Made by a program: the position numbers and the translations under genes
Shown here: piece by piece, positions 8,694-18,551 of the stretch
Position numbering within the stretch: position 1 is the first letter of the stretch
Layout: each line of letters starts with the position of its first letter
The notes under the pieces: model-generated
Databases searched by the model: none
Told to the model about the DNA's origin: nothing
Seen by the model: only the letters and a program-made list of their open reading frames with translations
From: Rhodospirillaceae bacterium bin65
GTDB lineage: Bacteria > Pseudomonadota > Alphaproteobacteria > Bin65
Direction: 5' to 3'
DNA length: 64,000 nt
NCBI GenBank assembly: GCA_002238725.1
Contig: MPMX01000010.1
Coordinates: 1-64,000, forward strand

Positions 8694-9536
8694 CTACGGC
8701 AGCGATTCGGTCGTCTTGCGGGCGGCTTCGCGCAGCGCGGGGAGGTAGACGTCGAGCTGGCGTTGGACCGTCGTCCGGGCGGCGGCGCCGCCGATATTGA
8801 GCGCGGCGATGCAGGCGCCGGTGCGATCGTAGAGCGGCACGGAGATGGAGCGGACGCCGGCTTCCAGCTCCTCGTCAACCAGGCTGAAGCCCTGGCCGCG
8901 CACCTTGTCGATCTCGGCGCGCAGCCGGTCGGGATCGGTATTCGTGCGCGGCGCACGTTTCTCGAGGGCTGCACGCGCCAGGTAGCCGTTCACCCAGCTC
9001 GTGGGCCGATGCGCCAGCAGCACCCGGCCGAGCGATGTGCAATAGGCCGGCAGGCGGGTGCCGATACTGAGATTGACCGACATGATCCGGCTCGCCGAGA
9101 CGCGCGCAACATAGACGATCTCGTCGCCATCCAGCACGGCGGCGGAGCAGCTTTCCTGCACCGTGCGAGCGACTTCCTCCATGTAGGGCTGGGCGATATG
9201 CCACCAGCTCATCGAGGAGAGGTAGGCATAGCCGAGACGCAGGATGTGGGGCGTGAGCGAGAAGTGCTTGCCGTCCGACGCCACGAAGCCGAGGTCTTCC
9301 AGCGTCAGCAGGAAGCGCCGGGCCGCGGCCCGTGTCATTCCTGTGGCGGCGGCGACTTCGGTTAGCGTCATCGACGGTCGGGCCGGCCCGAAAGCCTGGA
9401 TCACCGCCAGGCCGCGGGCGAGCGACTGGACCCGTTCCTTGTCCGCCGCCCGCGGGGCGGCTATCCGGGATGCCGGGGCGCCGGACTGGGCGCTGGGCTG
9501 GGCGCCGGGCCGGGCGACGGTCTCCGGCGGGCTCAT
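8694..9536 (-). CDS. IclR-family regulator of PcaR/PobR type (aromatic cluster)
   Basis: A 280-residue protein. After a proline/alanine-rich N-terminal tail it has the signature of beta-ketoadipate pathway IclR regulators: VQSLARGLAVIQAFG, then the helix-turn-helix MTLTEVAAATGMTRAAARRF and GYAYLSSMSWWHIAQPYMEE. The C-terminal effector domain contains CSAAVLDGDEIVYVARV and SLVDEELEAGVRSISVPLYD. PcaR, PcaU and PobR respond to aromatic ring-cleavage intermediates. It is the last gene of the minus-strand catabolic block and overlaps the Rieske gene stop by 4 bases (ATGA), which fixes the start at 9536. It is the obvious candidate to bind the 15-base tandem palindromes at 19094-19127 and 8319-8352. 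The frame stays open further upstream but only inside the Rieske gene. Confidence 0.88.
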   Translation of the reverse strand: MSPPETVARPGAQPSAQSGAPASRIAAPRAADKERVQSLARGLAVIQAFGPARPSMTLTEVAAATGMTRAAARRFLLTLEDLGFVASDGKHFSLTPHILRLGYAYLSSMSWWHIAQPYMEEVARTVQESCSAAVLDGDEIVYVARVSASRIMSVNLSIGTRLPAYCTSLGRVLLAHRPTSWVNGYLARAALEKRAPRTNTDPDRLRAEIDKVRGQGFSLVDEELEAGVRSISVPLYDRTGACIAALNIGGAAARTTVQRQLDVYLPALREAARKTTESLP

Positions 9537-9937
9537 GCCATGGCCTCCGCCCGCTCCGGCTCGCCGATCACGATGGCGCCGCTGCGCACCGCCACCGGCA
9601 CGGCGTTTAGCGCATGTCCTTCGACCGGGCCGGAGACGCAATGGCCGTCGGCCGGCCGGAAGCAGGCATAGTGCCAGGCGCATTGGATCAGACCGTTGGA
9701 GTTGAGCAATTCGTCCGGCCGGGCGGTCATCCGGATCTTGAAATGCGGGCACTGGTTGATGTAGGCGCGCGGCCCGTCGGGCGTGCCGACGAGGATCAGA
9801 TCGAAGGCCGTCTTGCCTTCGCCGTAGGTGAATGTCCGCGCCTCGCCGGCGCCGATTTCCGCAGCGTCGCACAGGCGCTCGCCCGGCGACGGGGCGAAGG
9901 GGCGGCTATGCCAGGGCCGGTCGAAGCGCACGGTCAT
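9533..9937 (-). CDS. Rieske [2Fe-2S] ferredoxin-like protein
   Basis: A 134-residue soluble Rieske protein. The cluster ligands are seen as C-P-H in NQCPHFKIRM and C-A-W-H in LIQCAWHYACF, separated by about 20 residues. Small Rieske proteins of this kind carry electrons to oxygenases or are parts of ring-hydroxylating systems. No oxygenase or reductase partner is encoded nearby, so the role is uncertain; in this block it may supply electrons to keep the ring-cleavage iron reduced or to an oxygenase elsewhere. It lies 12 bp after livM and overlaps the IclR gene by 4 bp. A decayed paralogue of the N-terminal half lies at 7945-8160. Confidence 0.85.
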   Translation of the reverse strand: MTVRFDRPWHSRPFAPSPGERLCDAAEIGAGEARTFTYGEGKTAFDLILVGTPDGPRAYINQCPHFKIRMTARPDELLNSNGLIQCAWHYACFRPADGHCVSGPVEGHALNAVPVAVRSGAIVIGEPERAEAMA

Positions 9938-9949
9938 GGCGGCATCCCC

Positions 9950-10987
9950 TCACCGGCTTCCCGGCGGGCGGCCGTCGCGCAGATAAAGCCGCCGCTGGAC
10001 CGGGAAGAAATGCAGGTCGAAGCGGGCCGCGAGCAGGCCCCAGATGCCCTGCGGCGCCCGCAGCATGATAACGACGGCGACCAGGCCCAGGATCATCAGG
10101 TACCAGCTGCCCAGGTCGGCGAGAAATTCGCGTAGAATGAAGAAGACGATGGTGCCGACGATCGGCCCCTCGATGCGCCCGATGCCGCCGATCACCACGA
10201 TGAAGATGACATAGGCGGTCCAGTCGATCAGGCTGAAGGCGGCGTCGGGCGCTATGCGGAACTTCTGCAGATAGATCAGCGCGCCGATAAAGCCGGTGAT
10301 CGAGGCAGCCAGCACATAGACGAACAGCTTGGTGCGGAAATTGTTGACGCCCAGGCTTTCCGACGCCGCTTCGCTGTCGCGGATCGCGGTCAGCCCCAGG
10401 CCGTAGCGCGAGCGCAACAGCCAGTAGACGATGCCGGTCGAAGCCACGGCGACGGCGACGCCGATCGCGAAGACGACGAGTTCGCGCTCCGAGCGGCTGC
10501 CGGCGACCGCCTTGATAACGCCGATCGGCAGGCTCATGCCGGAACCGCCGCCGAGTTCCGACACCTGCGCAAAGCTGAGTCGGTAGACCTCCGCCGTCAC
10601 CCAGGTGCCGATGGCGAAATACGCGCCGCGCAGCCGGAACACGACGAGCGCGGTGGGGATCGCGAACAGGGCCGCCGCGACGCCGGCAAGCGGCAGGGCG
10701 AGCAGCGGATGGACGCCGAGCCAGATCGAGAAGACGAACAGCGCATAGCCGCCGAGGCCTACAAAGGCCTGCTGGCCGACCGAGACCAGCCCGGCGTAGC
10801 CGGCGAGCAGGTTCCACATCTGCGCCAGCGCCAGGAAATAGCAGAACTCCACGACCAGGCGCATTTCGGCCCGGCCGCCCCAGAAGGGCGTCGTCGCGAG
10901 GAAAACGACGCCGGCGAGCAGGACCAGCAGGCCGATGCGGCTCGTGCGGGTCGCCGTCGCGACGCGGTATTGCGCGGTTTCGGCCAT
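9950..10987 (-). CDS. livM: Branched-chain amino acid-type ABC transporter permease LivM
   Basis: A 345-residue inner-membrane permease of the LivM family with about nine or ten membrane helices. Recognisable parts are NLLAGYAGLVSVGQQAFVGL near the N-terminus and LGLTAIRDSEAASESLGVNN, the cytoplasmic EAA-like loop that contacts the ATPases, followed by FIVVIGGIGRIEGPIVGTIV. It pairs with LivH just upstream. In soil and aquatic bacteria LivKHMGF-type systems often import aromatic acids or amides rather than amino acids. Here the transporter is embedded in a hydroquinone-pathway block, which makes an aromatic substrate the better guess. Confidence 0.92.
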   Translation of the reverse strand: MAETAQYRVATATRTSRIGLLVLLAGVVFLATTPFWGGRAEMRLVVEFCYFLALAQMWNLLAGYAGLVSVGQQAFVGLGGYALFVFSIWLGVHPLLALPLAGVAAALFAIPTALVVFRLRGAYFAIGTWVTAEVYRLSFAQVSELGGGSGMSLPIGVIKAVAGSRSERELVVFAIGVAVAVASTGIVYWLLRSRYGLGLTAIRDSEAASESLGVNNFRTKLFVYVLAASITGFIGALIYLQKFRIAPDAAFSLIDWTAYVIFIVVIGGIGRIEGPIVGTIVFFILREFLADLGSWYLMILGLVAVVIMLRAPQGIWGLLAARFDLHFFPVQRRLYLRDGRPPGSR

Positions 10988-10999
10988 GGCGCCGCGGCC

Positions 11000-11866
11000 T
11001 CAGTCGACCGCCCGGGGAAACAGGCCGCGCGGCCGCACCACCAGGAGGATCAGGAATACGACATGGCCGGCCAGTTGGTCGGCACCCGGGAACAGCTTGC
11101 CGCCGACGATCTGCGAGACCCCCAGGATGATCCCGCCGGCAAGCGTGCCCCACAGGCTGCCCAGCCCGCCGATGATCACCGCTTCGAAGGCATAGATCAG
11201 CCGGCCCGGCCCGATGCTGGGATCGAAGGAGGTGCGCATGCCGAGGAACACGCCGGCAAGCGCGACGACCGCCAGCGAGATTGCCATGGCAAGCGCGAAG
11301 ATATGGCGGTTGTCGATGCCCATCAGGCGCGCCGTGTCGGCATCGTCGGAGGTCGCGCGGAAGGCGCTGCCCAGCGCGGTGCGGTAGAACAGGAACTGCA
11401 GGCCGGCGATGACGGCGATGGCGCAGGCGAAGACGATCATCGGGAACACGCCGACCGCCAGCCCCTCGACGATTTGCAGACTCGCCGTCTGAAGCGCGCC
11501 GGCTGGCAGCTTCTGGCTGTCCGCCGAGAAGATTTCCAGCAATGCGTTCTGGATGACGATGGACAGGCCGAAGGTGACGAGCAGCGGCGGCAGGATATCC
11601 GGCCCCAGGGTGAAATTGAGCAGGCCGCGCTGGAGCGCGTAACCGAAGGCGAACATCAGCGGCACGACGATCAGCAGCGCGATCAGCGGATGCATGCCGA
11701 CGCCGGTGACAATCGCCAGGCCGAGGAAACTCGACAGCACGATCAGGTCACCGTGGGCGATGTTGACCAGCCGCATGACGCCGAAGATGAGCGACAGGCC
11801 GGTGGCGAACAGCGCATAGAGCCCGCCGACCAGAACGCCCTGTATGACGGCGTTTACCCAGTCCAT
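11000..11866 (-). CDS. livH: Branched-chain amino acid-type ABC transporter permease LivH
   Basis: A 288-residue LivH-family permease. It begins MDWVNAVIQGVLVGGLYALF and shows the family stretches GVMRLVNIAHGDLIVLSSFL, ALGSAFRATSDDADTARLMG (coupling loop) and FEAVIIGGLGSLWGTLAGGI. About eight membrane helices are predicted. It forms the heterodimeric channel with LivM, whose gene starts 12 bp further on. The gap to the upstream livF gene is 16 bp, consistent with one transcript. Confidence 0.93.
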   Translation of the reverse strand: MDWVNAVIQGVLVGGLYALFATGLSLIFGVMRLVNIAHGDLIVLSSFLGLAIVTGVGMHPLIALLIVVPLMFAFGYALQRGLLNFTLGPDILPPLLVTFGLSIVIQNALLEIFSADSQKLPAGALQTASLQIVEGLAVGVFPMIVFACAIAVIAGLQFLFYRTALGSAFRATSDDADTARLMGIDNRHIFALAMAISLAVVALAGVFLGMRTSFDPSIGPGRLIYAFEAVIIGGLGSLWGTLAGGIILGVSQIVGGKLFPGADQLAGHVVFLILLVVRPRGLFPRAVD

Positions 11867-11882
11867 CGGTCGACCCCGCCCA

Positions 11883-12589
<707 letters not shown>

Positions 12590-12593
<4 letters not shown>

Positions 12594-13312
12594 TCCGCGC
12601 CGATCCCCATGTAGATTTCCTGCACCTGGTCGCTGTTCATCACGGTGTGCGGATCGCCGTCGTCGATCTTCACGCCGAAGTTGATGACGATCAGGCGGTC
12701 CACCAGGGAAAGCAGCGCGTGAACGATATGCTCGATCCAGACGATCGAGACACCGCCGGCACGGATCTCCCGAATCGTCTCTACCAAGGCGAGGCATTCC
12801 TCCTCGGTCAGTCCGCCGGCGATCTCGTCGAGCAGCAGAACCTTGGGGTCCGACGCCAGCGCGCGCGCCAGTTCGAGGCGCTTGCGCTCGAGCAGGGAAA
12901 GGCTGCCCGCCAGCGTGTTCGCCTTGGCGATCAGTCCGGTCTTTTCCAGAATTTCGGCACAGGGGCGGTAGCACTGGGATTCCGGCCGGCCGGTGCCGAA
13001 GGCCGCGCCGACCAGCAAATTCTCGAACACCGTCATGCCGACAAAGGGATGCGGGATCTGGTAGGAACGGCCGATGCCCCGGCGGCAGCGCTCATGGGCC
13101 GGCACCGCGGTAATGTCCGCCCCGTCGAACGAAACCCGCCCGGCGTCGGGCGCCAGGCCGCCGCTGATCAGGTTAAACAGCGTCGTCTTGCCGGCGCCGT
13201 TCGGCCCGATCACGCCCAGCGCCTCGCCCTCGTCGAGATGCATGTTGAGATCGTCGATTACGACCAGCGAGCCGAATGACTTGCGCGCGTTATGGAGTTC
13301 GATCTGGGGCAT
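12590..13312 (-). CDS. livG: ABC transporter ATP-binding protein LivG
   Basis: A 240-residue ATPase of the LivG subgroup. It has Walker A GPNGAGKTT, the LivG-typical RRGIGRSYQIPHPFVGMTVF, signature LSLLERKRLELARALA and Walker B VLLLDEIAGGLTEEE. The signature sequence has LSLLERKR in place of LSGGQ, which is common in LivG proteins where the L-x-x-x-x-R-K-R-L-E-x-A-R pattern is kept. It lies 75 bp downstream of the binding-protein gene, with a strong hairpin in the gap, and overlaps livF by 4 bases. Confidence 0.92.
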
Positions 13313-13330
13313 TGTTCCTTTCCACTGCCA

Positions 13331-13358
13331 CCGGGTCGGGGCAATCGCCCCGACCCGG
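13331..13358 (-). terminator. Perfect 12 bp hairpin between livK and livG
   Basis: CCGGGTCGGGGC and GCCCCGACCCGG form a 12 bp GC-rich stem around a 4-base loop, in the 75 bp gap between the binding-protein gene and livG. No T-run follows on the minus strand, so full termination is doubtful. It more likely protects the 3' end of the livK message or attenuates transcription, giving more binding protein than permease. Confidence 0.5.
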
Positions 13359-13387
13359 TACGTCCGTCCGAAAGAGCGCTTAACGGC

Positions 13388-14677
13388 CTACGAAATCGGC
13401 TCCATCTTGCCGCCCGCCGGAATGATCGGGGCGGTTTCGTTGGCGGTGATGACCAGGTCGTACTTGAACTTCTTGTCCACATAGCGCCACTGGCCGCCGA
13501 CCAGCGGGGTCTTCGACACGTTCTTGAACGGGCCACCCTTCGTCCAGTCGACCGGGCCGACGATGGTGCCGGCCTTGGTCGCGGCCAGCGCCTTCAGGTT
13601 GGCCTCGTTGTCGGTCGGATCCGCGGAGCGCTTGACGACGTCGACAGCGACCTCGAACAGCGCGTGGACGAAGCCGATGACCTGGGTCCACTGCTTCCCG
13701 GTGCCCGCTGTATAGGACTGGGCGAAGGCGCCCGCCGATTCGCCGGTGATCGACGATTTGAACGGATGGGTCGGCGTCCACCAGACCTCCGAGGAGAGGT
13801 TGTGGGCGTTCTTGCCCATGCTCTCGATCACGACGGGATAAAGCAGCGCCTTGCCGACCGACACGGCCTTGGGATTGAAGCCCTGCTGCTTGGCCTGGTT
13901 CCAGAAGGTGATGAAGTCCGGCGGGATCATCACGCCGGTGACGATCTCGGCCTTGGCCTTCTTGAACGCCGAAATGTAGTTCGAGAAGTTGTCGTTCAGG
14001 TTCTGGTAGCGGCCGGGGTCGGTCAGCGTATAGCCCTTCTTGGCGAGGACCGGCGGGAAGCCCAGCTTCTTGTCGCCCCAGGCGTTGCCGTCGCCGTCGT
14101 TGGGGAACAGGGCGCCGACGGATTTGTTGGTCGCCACCTTGGACCACATGTTGGTGAACACGGCGATCACGTCTTCCAGGCCCCAGAAGAAGTGGTAGGT
14201 CCACTTGAAGCCCTCGCCCGGCTTGCCGCCCCGGGTGAAATACCAGGGCTGCCAGGGCGCCAGCGACGAGATGCAGGGCACGTCGTTGGCCTCGCACTGG
14301 TCGCCGACCGGGTTGGTGGTCTCCGGCGTCGAGCCGACCAGGATTAGATGGACCTCGTCCTTCAGGATCAGGTCGGCGGCGACGGCAGCGGCGCGGTTCG
14401 GGTTGGACTGGCTGTCCTTCTCGATGATCTCGATAGTGTAGGTCTTGCCGCCCGATTTCACACCGCCCTTGAGCGCCTCGCGGATCTTGTCGATCACGAA
14501 GCGATCGGCCTCGCCGAACGGCGCCAGCGGCCCGGTCTTCGGGCTGACGAAGCCGATCTTGACGGTCTTCGATGCGGCCAGCGCCGCCGGGGCGCCAAGG
14601 GCCGATGCCGCCGCGGCGCCGGCACCGATCTGCAGGGCGTGACGCCGCGAAAGCGTCGTCTTGGTCGTTTCAGTCAT
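13388..14677 (-). CDS. ABC transporter substrate-binding protein, LivK/amide-urea family
   Basis: A 429-residue periplasmic binding protein (Peripla_BP_6 type). The N-terminus MTETTKTTLSRRHALQIGAG carries a twin-arginine SRRHAL motif with a following A-rich hydrophobic segment, so Tat export is likely. The mature part begins KTVKIGFVSPKTGPLAPFGE, the standard opening of this family, followed by LILVGSTPETTNPVGDQCEA. An AGGAGG ribosome-binding site precedes the ATG. The gene follows the maleylacetate reductase gene by 44 bp and leads the livGFHM genes, so it should bind the compound degraded by the block or a precursor of it. The exact ligand cannot be read from the sequence. Confidence 0.9.
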   Translation of the reverse strand: MTETTKTTLSRRHALQIGAGAAAASALGAPAALAASKTVKIGFVSPKTGPLAPFGEADRFVIDKIREALKGGVKSGGKTYTIEIIEKDSQSNPNRAAAVAADLILKDEVHLILVGSTPETTNPVGDQCEANDVPCISSLAPWQPWYFTRGGKPGEGFKWTYHFFWGLEDVIAVFTNMWSKVATNKSVGALFPNDGDGNAWGDKKLGFPPVLAKKGYTLTDPGRYQNLNDNFSNYISAFKKAKAEIVTGVMIPPDFITFWNQAKQQGFNPKAVSVGKALLYPVVIESMGKNAHNLSSEVWWTPTHPFKSSITGESAGAFAQSYTAGTGKQWTQVIGFVHALFEVAVDVVKRSADPTDNEANLKALAATKAGTIVGPVDWTKGGPFKNVSKTPLVGGQWRYVDKKFKYDLVITANETAPIIPAGGKMEPIS

Positions 14678-14721
14678 CCCGGGTTTCCTCCTGTTTTGAA
14701 GCGTATTGCGGATGGGATCGC

Positions 14722-15798
14722 TCAGGCCGCCGGCCGGCGCCCTTGGAAGGCGTCCTCCAGCAGGTTTCGGACACCGTCGCGGGTCACCGCGCGCGGGTTA
14801 TAGTAGGGGTTTTGCACCGCCAGGTCTGCCGCACGGTCCAGTCCGTCTTCCGGCATGCCGATATCCTTCAGCGCCAGCGGCGCGCCGATGGCGCCGATCA
14901 GGTCGTAGACGGCCTGCGGCGCGTTCCCGGCGTCAAGCGCCCGGCAGACCCGCGCCATGGCTGTTTCGGCAGCCGGCGCATTATAGGCCATGGCGTGGGG
15001 CAGGATGACGGTATGGGTCGGCGCGTGGCCGAGATCGAAGCTGCCGCCGACGACATGGCACAGTTTGTGGTGCAGGCCCATGCCGCCGCCGCCCAGCGCG
15101 ATGCCGCACAGCCAGGAGCCGTAGAGGGCGTATGTCCGGCCGTCCAGATCGTCCGGCGCGGCGCACACCTTGGGCAGGCCCTTGCCGAGCGCCCTAATGC
15201 CCTCCTCGGCGATCAGGGAGGTGATCGGGTTGGCGTGTTCGCCGTAAAGCGCCTCGACGGCATGGGCGATGGCGTTCATGCCGCTCGGCCCGCTGTAGGA
15301 CGGCGGCAGGGAGAGCGTGAGTTCCGGGTCGTAGATCACCGTCTTCGGCAGCATCCGCGGGTCGAGCTTCGTCGTCTTGACGCCGCCCTCGGTGAAGCCC
15401 TGGATGGTCGTCATTTCCGAGCCGGCATAGGTCGTCGGCAGGGCGAGCACCGGTTTTTCGGATTCCAGGGCAATGCCCTTGCCGAGGCCGATGGCGGTGC
15501 CACCGCCGACCGTGACGTAGCAATCGGCGTCCAGCGCAGCGGCGGTGCGCCTAGCTATGTGCACCGTCTCCATCGGCGTGTGCATGATCGCCGTGTCGTG
15601 GATCCCGGCGGCGCGGCTGCCGAGCAGCCCGGCGGCCATTTCGGCGTCGCCGCGCTGTTCGGGCGTCGAAATGACCAAAGCGCGCGATGCGCCTAGCCGT
15701 TCGACCTCTGCCGGCAGCTCCCGACGCTTGCCGGGGCCGAAAATCACCCGCGTCGGGAGGCCGGTATAGGTGAAAGGATCGATCACGCCGCGGCTCAA
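14722..15798 (-). CDS. Maleylacetate reductase (iron-containing alcohol dehydrogenase family), HapF-like
   Basis: A 358-residue enzyme predicted to reduce maleylacetate to 3-oxoadipate with NAD(P)H. It begins FTYTGLPTRVIFGPGKR, very typical of maleylacetate reductases. It shows the nucleotide-binding VTVGGGTAIGLGKGIAL, the ALPTTYAGSEMT loop and the histidine-rich metal/active-site segments SGMNAIAHAVEALYG and GGGGMGLHHKLCHVVGGSF. The gene is directly adjacent to the aldehyde dehydrogenase gene. In the hapCDEF cluster of Pseudomonas fluorescens ACB, the maleylacetate reductase likewise follows the 4-hydroxymuconic semialdehyde dehydrogenase. Here it completes conversion of hydroquinone to a beta-ketoadipate pathway intermediate. 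Confidence 0.92.
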   Translation of the reverse strand: MSRGVIDPFTYTGLPTRVIFGPGKRRELPAEVERLGASRALVISTPEQRGDAEMAAGLLGSRAAGIHDTAIMHTPMETVHIARRTAAALDADCYVTVGGGTAIGLGKGIALESEKPVLALPTTYAGSEMTTIQGFTEGGVKTTKLDPRMLPKTVIYDPELTLSLPPSYSGPSGMNAIAHAVEALYGEHANPITSLIAEEGIRALGKGLPKVCAAPDDLDGRTYALYGSWLCGIALGGGGMGLHHKLCHVVGGSFDLGHAPTHTVILPHAMAYNAPAAETAMARVCRALDAGNAPQAVYDLIGAIGAPLALKDIGMPEDGLDRAADLAVQNPYYNPRAVTRDGVRNLLEDAFQGRRPAA

Positions 15799-17313
15799 TC
15801 AACGCGGATAGTAGGGCGGGATCTGCGCATCGACATTGACCCAGACCGATTTCGGATGGGTGTATTCGCGCATGGCCTCGAAGCCCATCTCGCGGCCGTA
15901 GCCCGACTGGCCAACGCCGCCAAAGGGCGAGCCGGGATTGACCCGCTTGTAGCTGTTGATCCAGACCATGCCGGCATGCAGCGCCCCGGCCAATTTGTGG
16001 GCGCGCTTGAGGTCGGCGGTCCACAGGCCGCTGCCCAGCCCGTATTCGGTGCCGTTGGCAATTTCCAGCGCTTCGGCATCGTCCTTGAACGTCATGACGG
16101 AGACGAACGGGCCGAAAACCTCTTCCTGGCAGACTCGGTCGGCAGGCTTCGCGCGGACGATGGTGGGCCGGACATAGCAGCCGGCGGCAAGCGCCGGATC
16201 GTTTGGGGCCGCGCCGCCGGTCACGATATCTCCTCCCTCTTCCCGGGCGACTTCGCAATAGTCCAGCACGCGCTGCTGGTGCATCTTCGACGTCAGCGGC
16301 CCCATCTCGGTGGCCGGGTCGAGCGGGTTGCCCAGCCGAATCGATTCGGTGAGGCCGATGAATTTCTCCATGAAGGCGTCGGCGATGCTCTCGTGCAGCA
16401 TCAGGCGCGAGCCGGCGATGCAGGCCTGGCCCTGGTTGTGCCAGATGGCGAAGGCGCTGCCGCCGACCGCGGCCGGGATCGTCGCATCCTCGAACACGAT
16501 GTTAGCGCCTTTGCCGCCCAGTTCGAGCTGCAGCTTCTTGAGGTTGCCGGCCGACGCCTTCACGACGGTCCGCCCGGTCGCGGTCGAGCCGGTGAAGGCG
16601 ACCTTGGCGATGTTCGGGTGCTCGGAGATACGCGCGCCGGCGGTGTGACCGTAGCCCGGTACGACGTTCACCACGCCGTCCGGTATGCCGACTTCCTGCA
16701 TCAATTCCGCAATGCGCAGCGTCGATAGCGGCGTGATCTCCGAGGGCTTTATGACAATGCAGTTCCCGGCGGCGAGCGCCGGCGCCATCTTCCAACTCGT
16801 GAACATGAGCGGGAAGTTCCAGGGCACGATCTGGCCGACCACGCCGACCGGTTCGCGGGCCAGATAGTTCAGGAACCCAGCCTCGACCGGGATGACCGAG
16901 CCTTCGAACTTGTCCGCCATGCCGCCGAAATAACGGTAGGTCACGGCGGTGCGCGGTACGTCCAGGATCTGCGTGTCGCGGAACGGATGGCCGGTGTTGA
17001 GCGCTTCCAGACGGCCCAGTTCTGCCTGCTCCTCCTCAATCCGGTCGGCTAGCTTGAGCAGCAGCCGGCCCCGGTCCATCGCCGCCATCGACGACCATGC
17101 GGGAAAGGCTTTCTGCGCTGCCTCGACGGCCCGGTCGACATCGGCTGATGTCGCTTCGGCGATCGCAGTGATGACCGACCCGTCGTGCGGGTTGATCACG
17201 TCGATCGTCCCGCCCCCGATGCCGTCGACCCACTCGCCGCCAATAAACAATTTGTTGCGCAGCGATGCCGGCTTCCAGGCAGTCGGATCGTTCGAGGCGC
17301 TCATACCGTCCAT
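15799..17313 (-). CDS. Aldehyde dehydrogenase, probable 4-hydroxymuconic semialdehyde dehydrogenase (HapE-like)
   Basis: A 504-residue NAD(P)-dependent aldehyde dehydrogenase of normal length. The catalytic cysteine is C298 in WHNQGQACIAGSR and the general base is E265 in LQLELGGKGANIVF; the cofactor motif is FTGSTATG near 240-247. The start at 17313 has GGAGG eight bases upstream. Family membership alone does not give the substrate. The position between a hydroquinone dioxygenase-like pair and a maleylacetate reductase points to oxidation of 4-hydroxymuconic semialdehyde to maleylacetate. A 198 bp gap separates it from the dioxygenase large-subunit gene. Confidence 0.88.
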   Translation of the reverse strand: MDGMSASNDPTAWKPASLRNKLFIGGEWVDGIGGGTIDVINPHDGSVITAIAEATSADVDRAVEAAQKAFPAWSSMAAMDRGRLLLKLADRIEEEQAELGRLEALNTGHPFRDTQILDVPRTAVTYRYFGGMADKFEGSVIPVEAGFLNYLAREPVGVVGQIVPWNFPLMFTSWKMAPALAAGNCIVIKPSEITPLSTLRIAELMQEVGIPDGVVNVVPGYGHTAGARISEHPNIAKVAFTGSTATGRTVVKASAGNLKKLQLELGGKGANIVFEDATIPAAVGGSAFAIWHNQGQACIAGSRLMLHESIADAFMEKFIGLTESIRLGNPLDPATEMGPLTSKMHQQRVLDYCEVAREEGGDIVTGGAAPNDPALAAGCYVRPTIVRAKPADRVCQEEVFGPFVSVMTFKDDAEALEIANGTEYGLGSGLWTADLKRAHKLAGALHAGMVWINSYKRVNPGSPFGGVGQSGYGREMGFEAMREYTHPKSVWVNVDAQIPPYYPR

Positions 17314-17511
17314 GTTCTATTCCTCCCTGCGTGGCGCGGGCTGTCCGTCGAAACGGGCTGCGAGACGCGATCCCGCGGGTCACTGCCCAGCCCGTCTTCA
17401 GGATCAAGCGACCGCTTGGAACTCCTCTACACCCTGAGGAGGCTAAAGAGGAGACGCGGCTGCGCCGTAGCTAAATGGCCATCTCGAAGGGCGAAGGGCA
17501 AAAGTCGTCCG

Positions 17512-18507
17512 CTAGAACTGCACCGCGATGACCGGCGCCTCGCCGCTCTGGATCATGTCCGGGATGCGCGGGCTGGCGTTTTCCCAGACCAGCAGCATCG
17601 AGCGCTTCGGGCTGTAGCCCTGGTGCCGGATATCCGCCGGCATACAGGCGACGTCGCCCGCGCGCATGACGATGCGGCTGCGCGGCTTGCCGGTCTCCTT
17701 GTCCTTCACCTCCCAGGTGATTTCGTCGGACAGCTGGACGAACCATTCGCAGCGGTCGTTGCCGTGTTCGACCGGCAGGATGAATTCCTCCGAGGTCGGG
17801 CAGAACAGGCTCTCCTTGACCACCGAGCAGACCGACGGGTTCCAGGTCACGTCCGAGCGGGACAGGTAGTCGTACAGGTTGAACGCGGCGACCTCGTCCT
17901 CGAAGCCCGGCTCGACCTCGACCAGCGGCTGGTCGGACGAAACGTCGGCGAACATGCGGTTCTGCGGATAACCGTTCCGGTCGGTCCGGATGTCGGCGTC
18001 GCCGGGCAGGCCGACCATGCGGTTGGCGGTAACGCGGATGCGGGAGACGGCGTCGGCATTGTTGCCGTTCTTGCGGCCCCAGGGCTGGCCGGCGTCGTTC
18101 TCGCCCGGCGCGGCGAACGGGTCGTAGCCCTCGTTCGTCCAGTCGTCGACCAGGTCGCGGAACAACTCCAGCAGGTCCTCGGCCTTGAATATCTCGAGAT
18201 GGTCGCGACCATTCTCCTTGAACACCGGGTGATAGGTGCCGGCGAACATATCGACGATGCCATAATGGTTGGTCGTGCCGAACACCGGGTCGTAGCTCAG
18301 CGTGCCATAGAAAAAGCCCCAGGCGACGGTGCGCATCATCGCGCGCATGAAGCCGTCGGCCGCCATTGTGTGGGCGCCCTTGGGCCAGGAGATGGCGACG
18401 AAATACTCGTCGCGTTTGAAGGTGAAGGAGCCGGCCTCGTACGATTTGTAGCCGGTCTCGTTGGAAGCGGGGTTGATCTTGTAGTGGGTCTGCAGGGCTT
18501 CGGTCAT
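17512..18507 (-). CDS. Hydroquinone 1,2-dioxygenase-like large subunit (HapD-like)
   Basis: A 331-residue protein with a C-terminal cupin-like region. Probable metal-site residues visible there are H248 and E254 (ILPVEHGNDRCEWFVQL) and H295 (ADIRHQGYSP). I recall the length and overall pattern as those of the large subunit of two-component Fe(II) hydroquinone dioxygenases (HapD, HqdB, PnpE-type), which cleave hydroquinone between C1 and C2 to 4-hydroxymuconic semialdehyde. AGGA stands 7-8 bases before the ATG at 18507; the open frame upstream of this overlaps the small-subunit gene and is spurious. It lies 44 bp after the small-subunit gene and before the aldehyde dehydrogenase gene, matching hapCDEF order. 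The specific function rests partly on context. Confidence 0.78.
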   Translation of the reverse strand: MTEALQTHYKINPASNETGYKSYEAGSFTFKRDEYFVAISWPKGAHTMAADGFMRAMMRTVAWGFFYGTLSYDPVFGTTNHYGIVDMFAGTYHPVFKENGRDHLEIFKAEDLLELFRDLVDDWTNEGYDPFAAPGENDAGQPWGRKNGNNADAVSRIRVTANRMVGLPGDADIRTDRNGYPQNRMFADVSSDQPLVEVEPGFEDEVAAFNLYDYLSRSDVTWNPSVCSVVKESLFCPTSEEFILPVEHGNDRCEWFVQLSDEITWEVKDKETGKPRSRIVMRAGDVACMPADIRHQGYSPKRSMLLVWENASPRIPDMIQSGEAPVIAVQF

Positions 18508-18551
18508 CGGTCGGTCCTCTCGAATTCGGTGTGTTCCGGCTGTCGGCGCGA

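Noticed and set aside
8694-9872. A longer IclR reading of 392 codons starting at 9872
   Set aside because: The extra N-terminal part lies entirely within the Rieske gene in another frame and is arginine-rich. The ATGA overlap at 9533-9536 is the natural start.
13331-13358. Calling the livK-livG hairpin a full terminator
   Set aside because: It has no T-run on the transcribed strand and the operon continues; it is better seen as an mRNA-stability or attenuation element.
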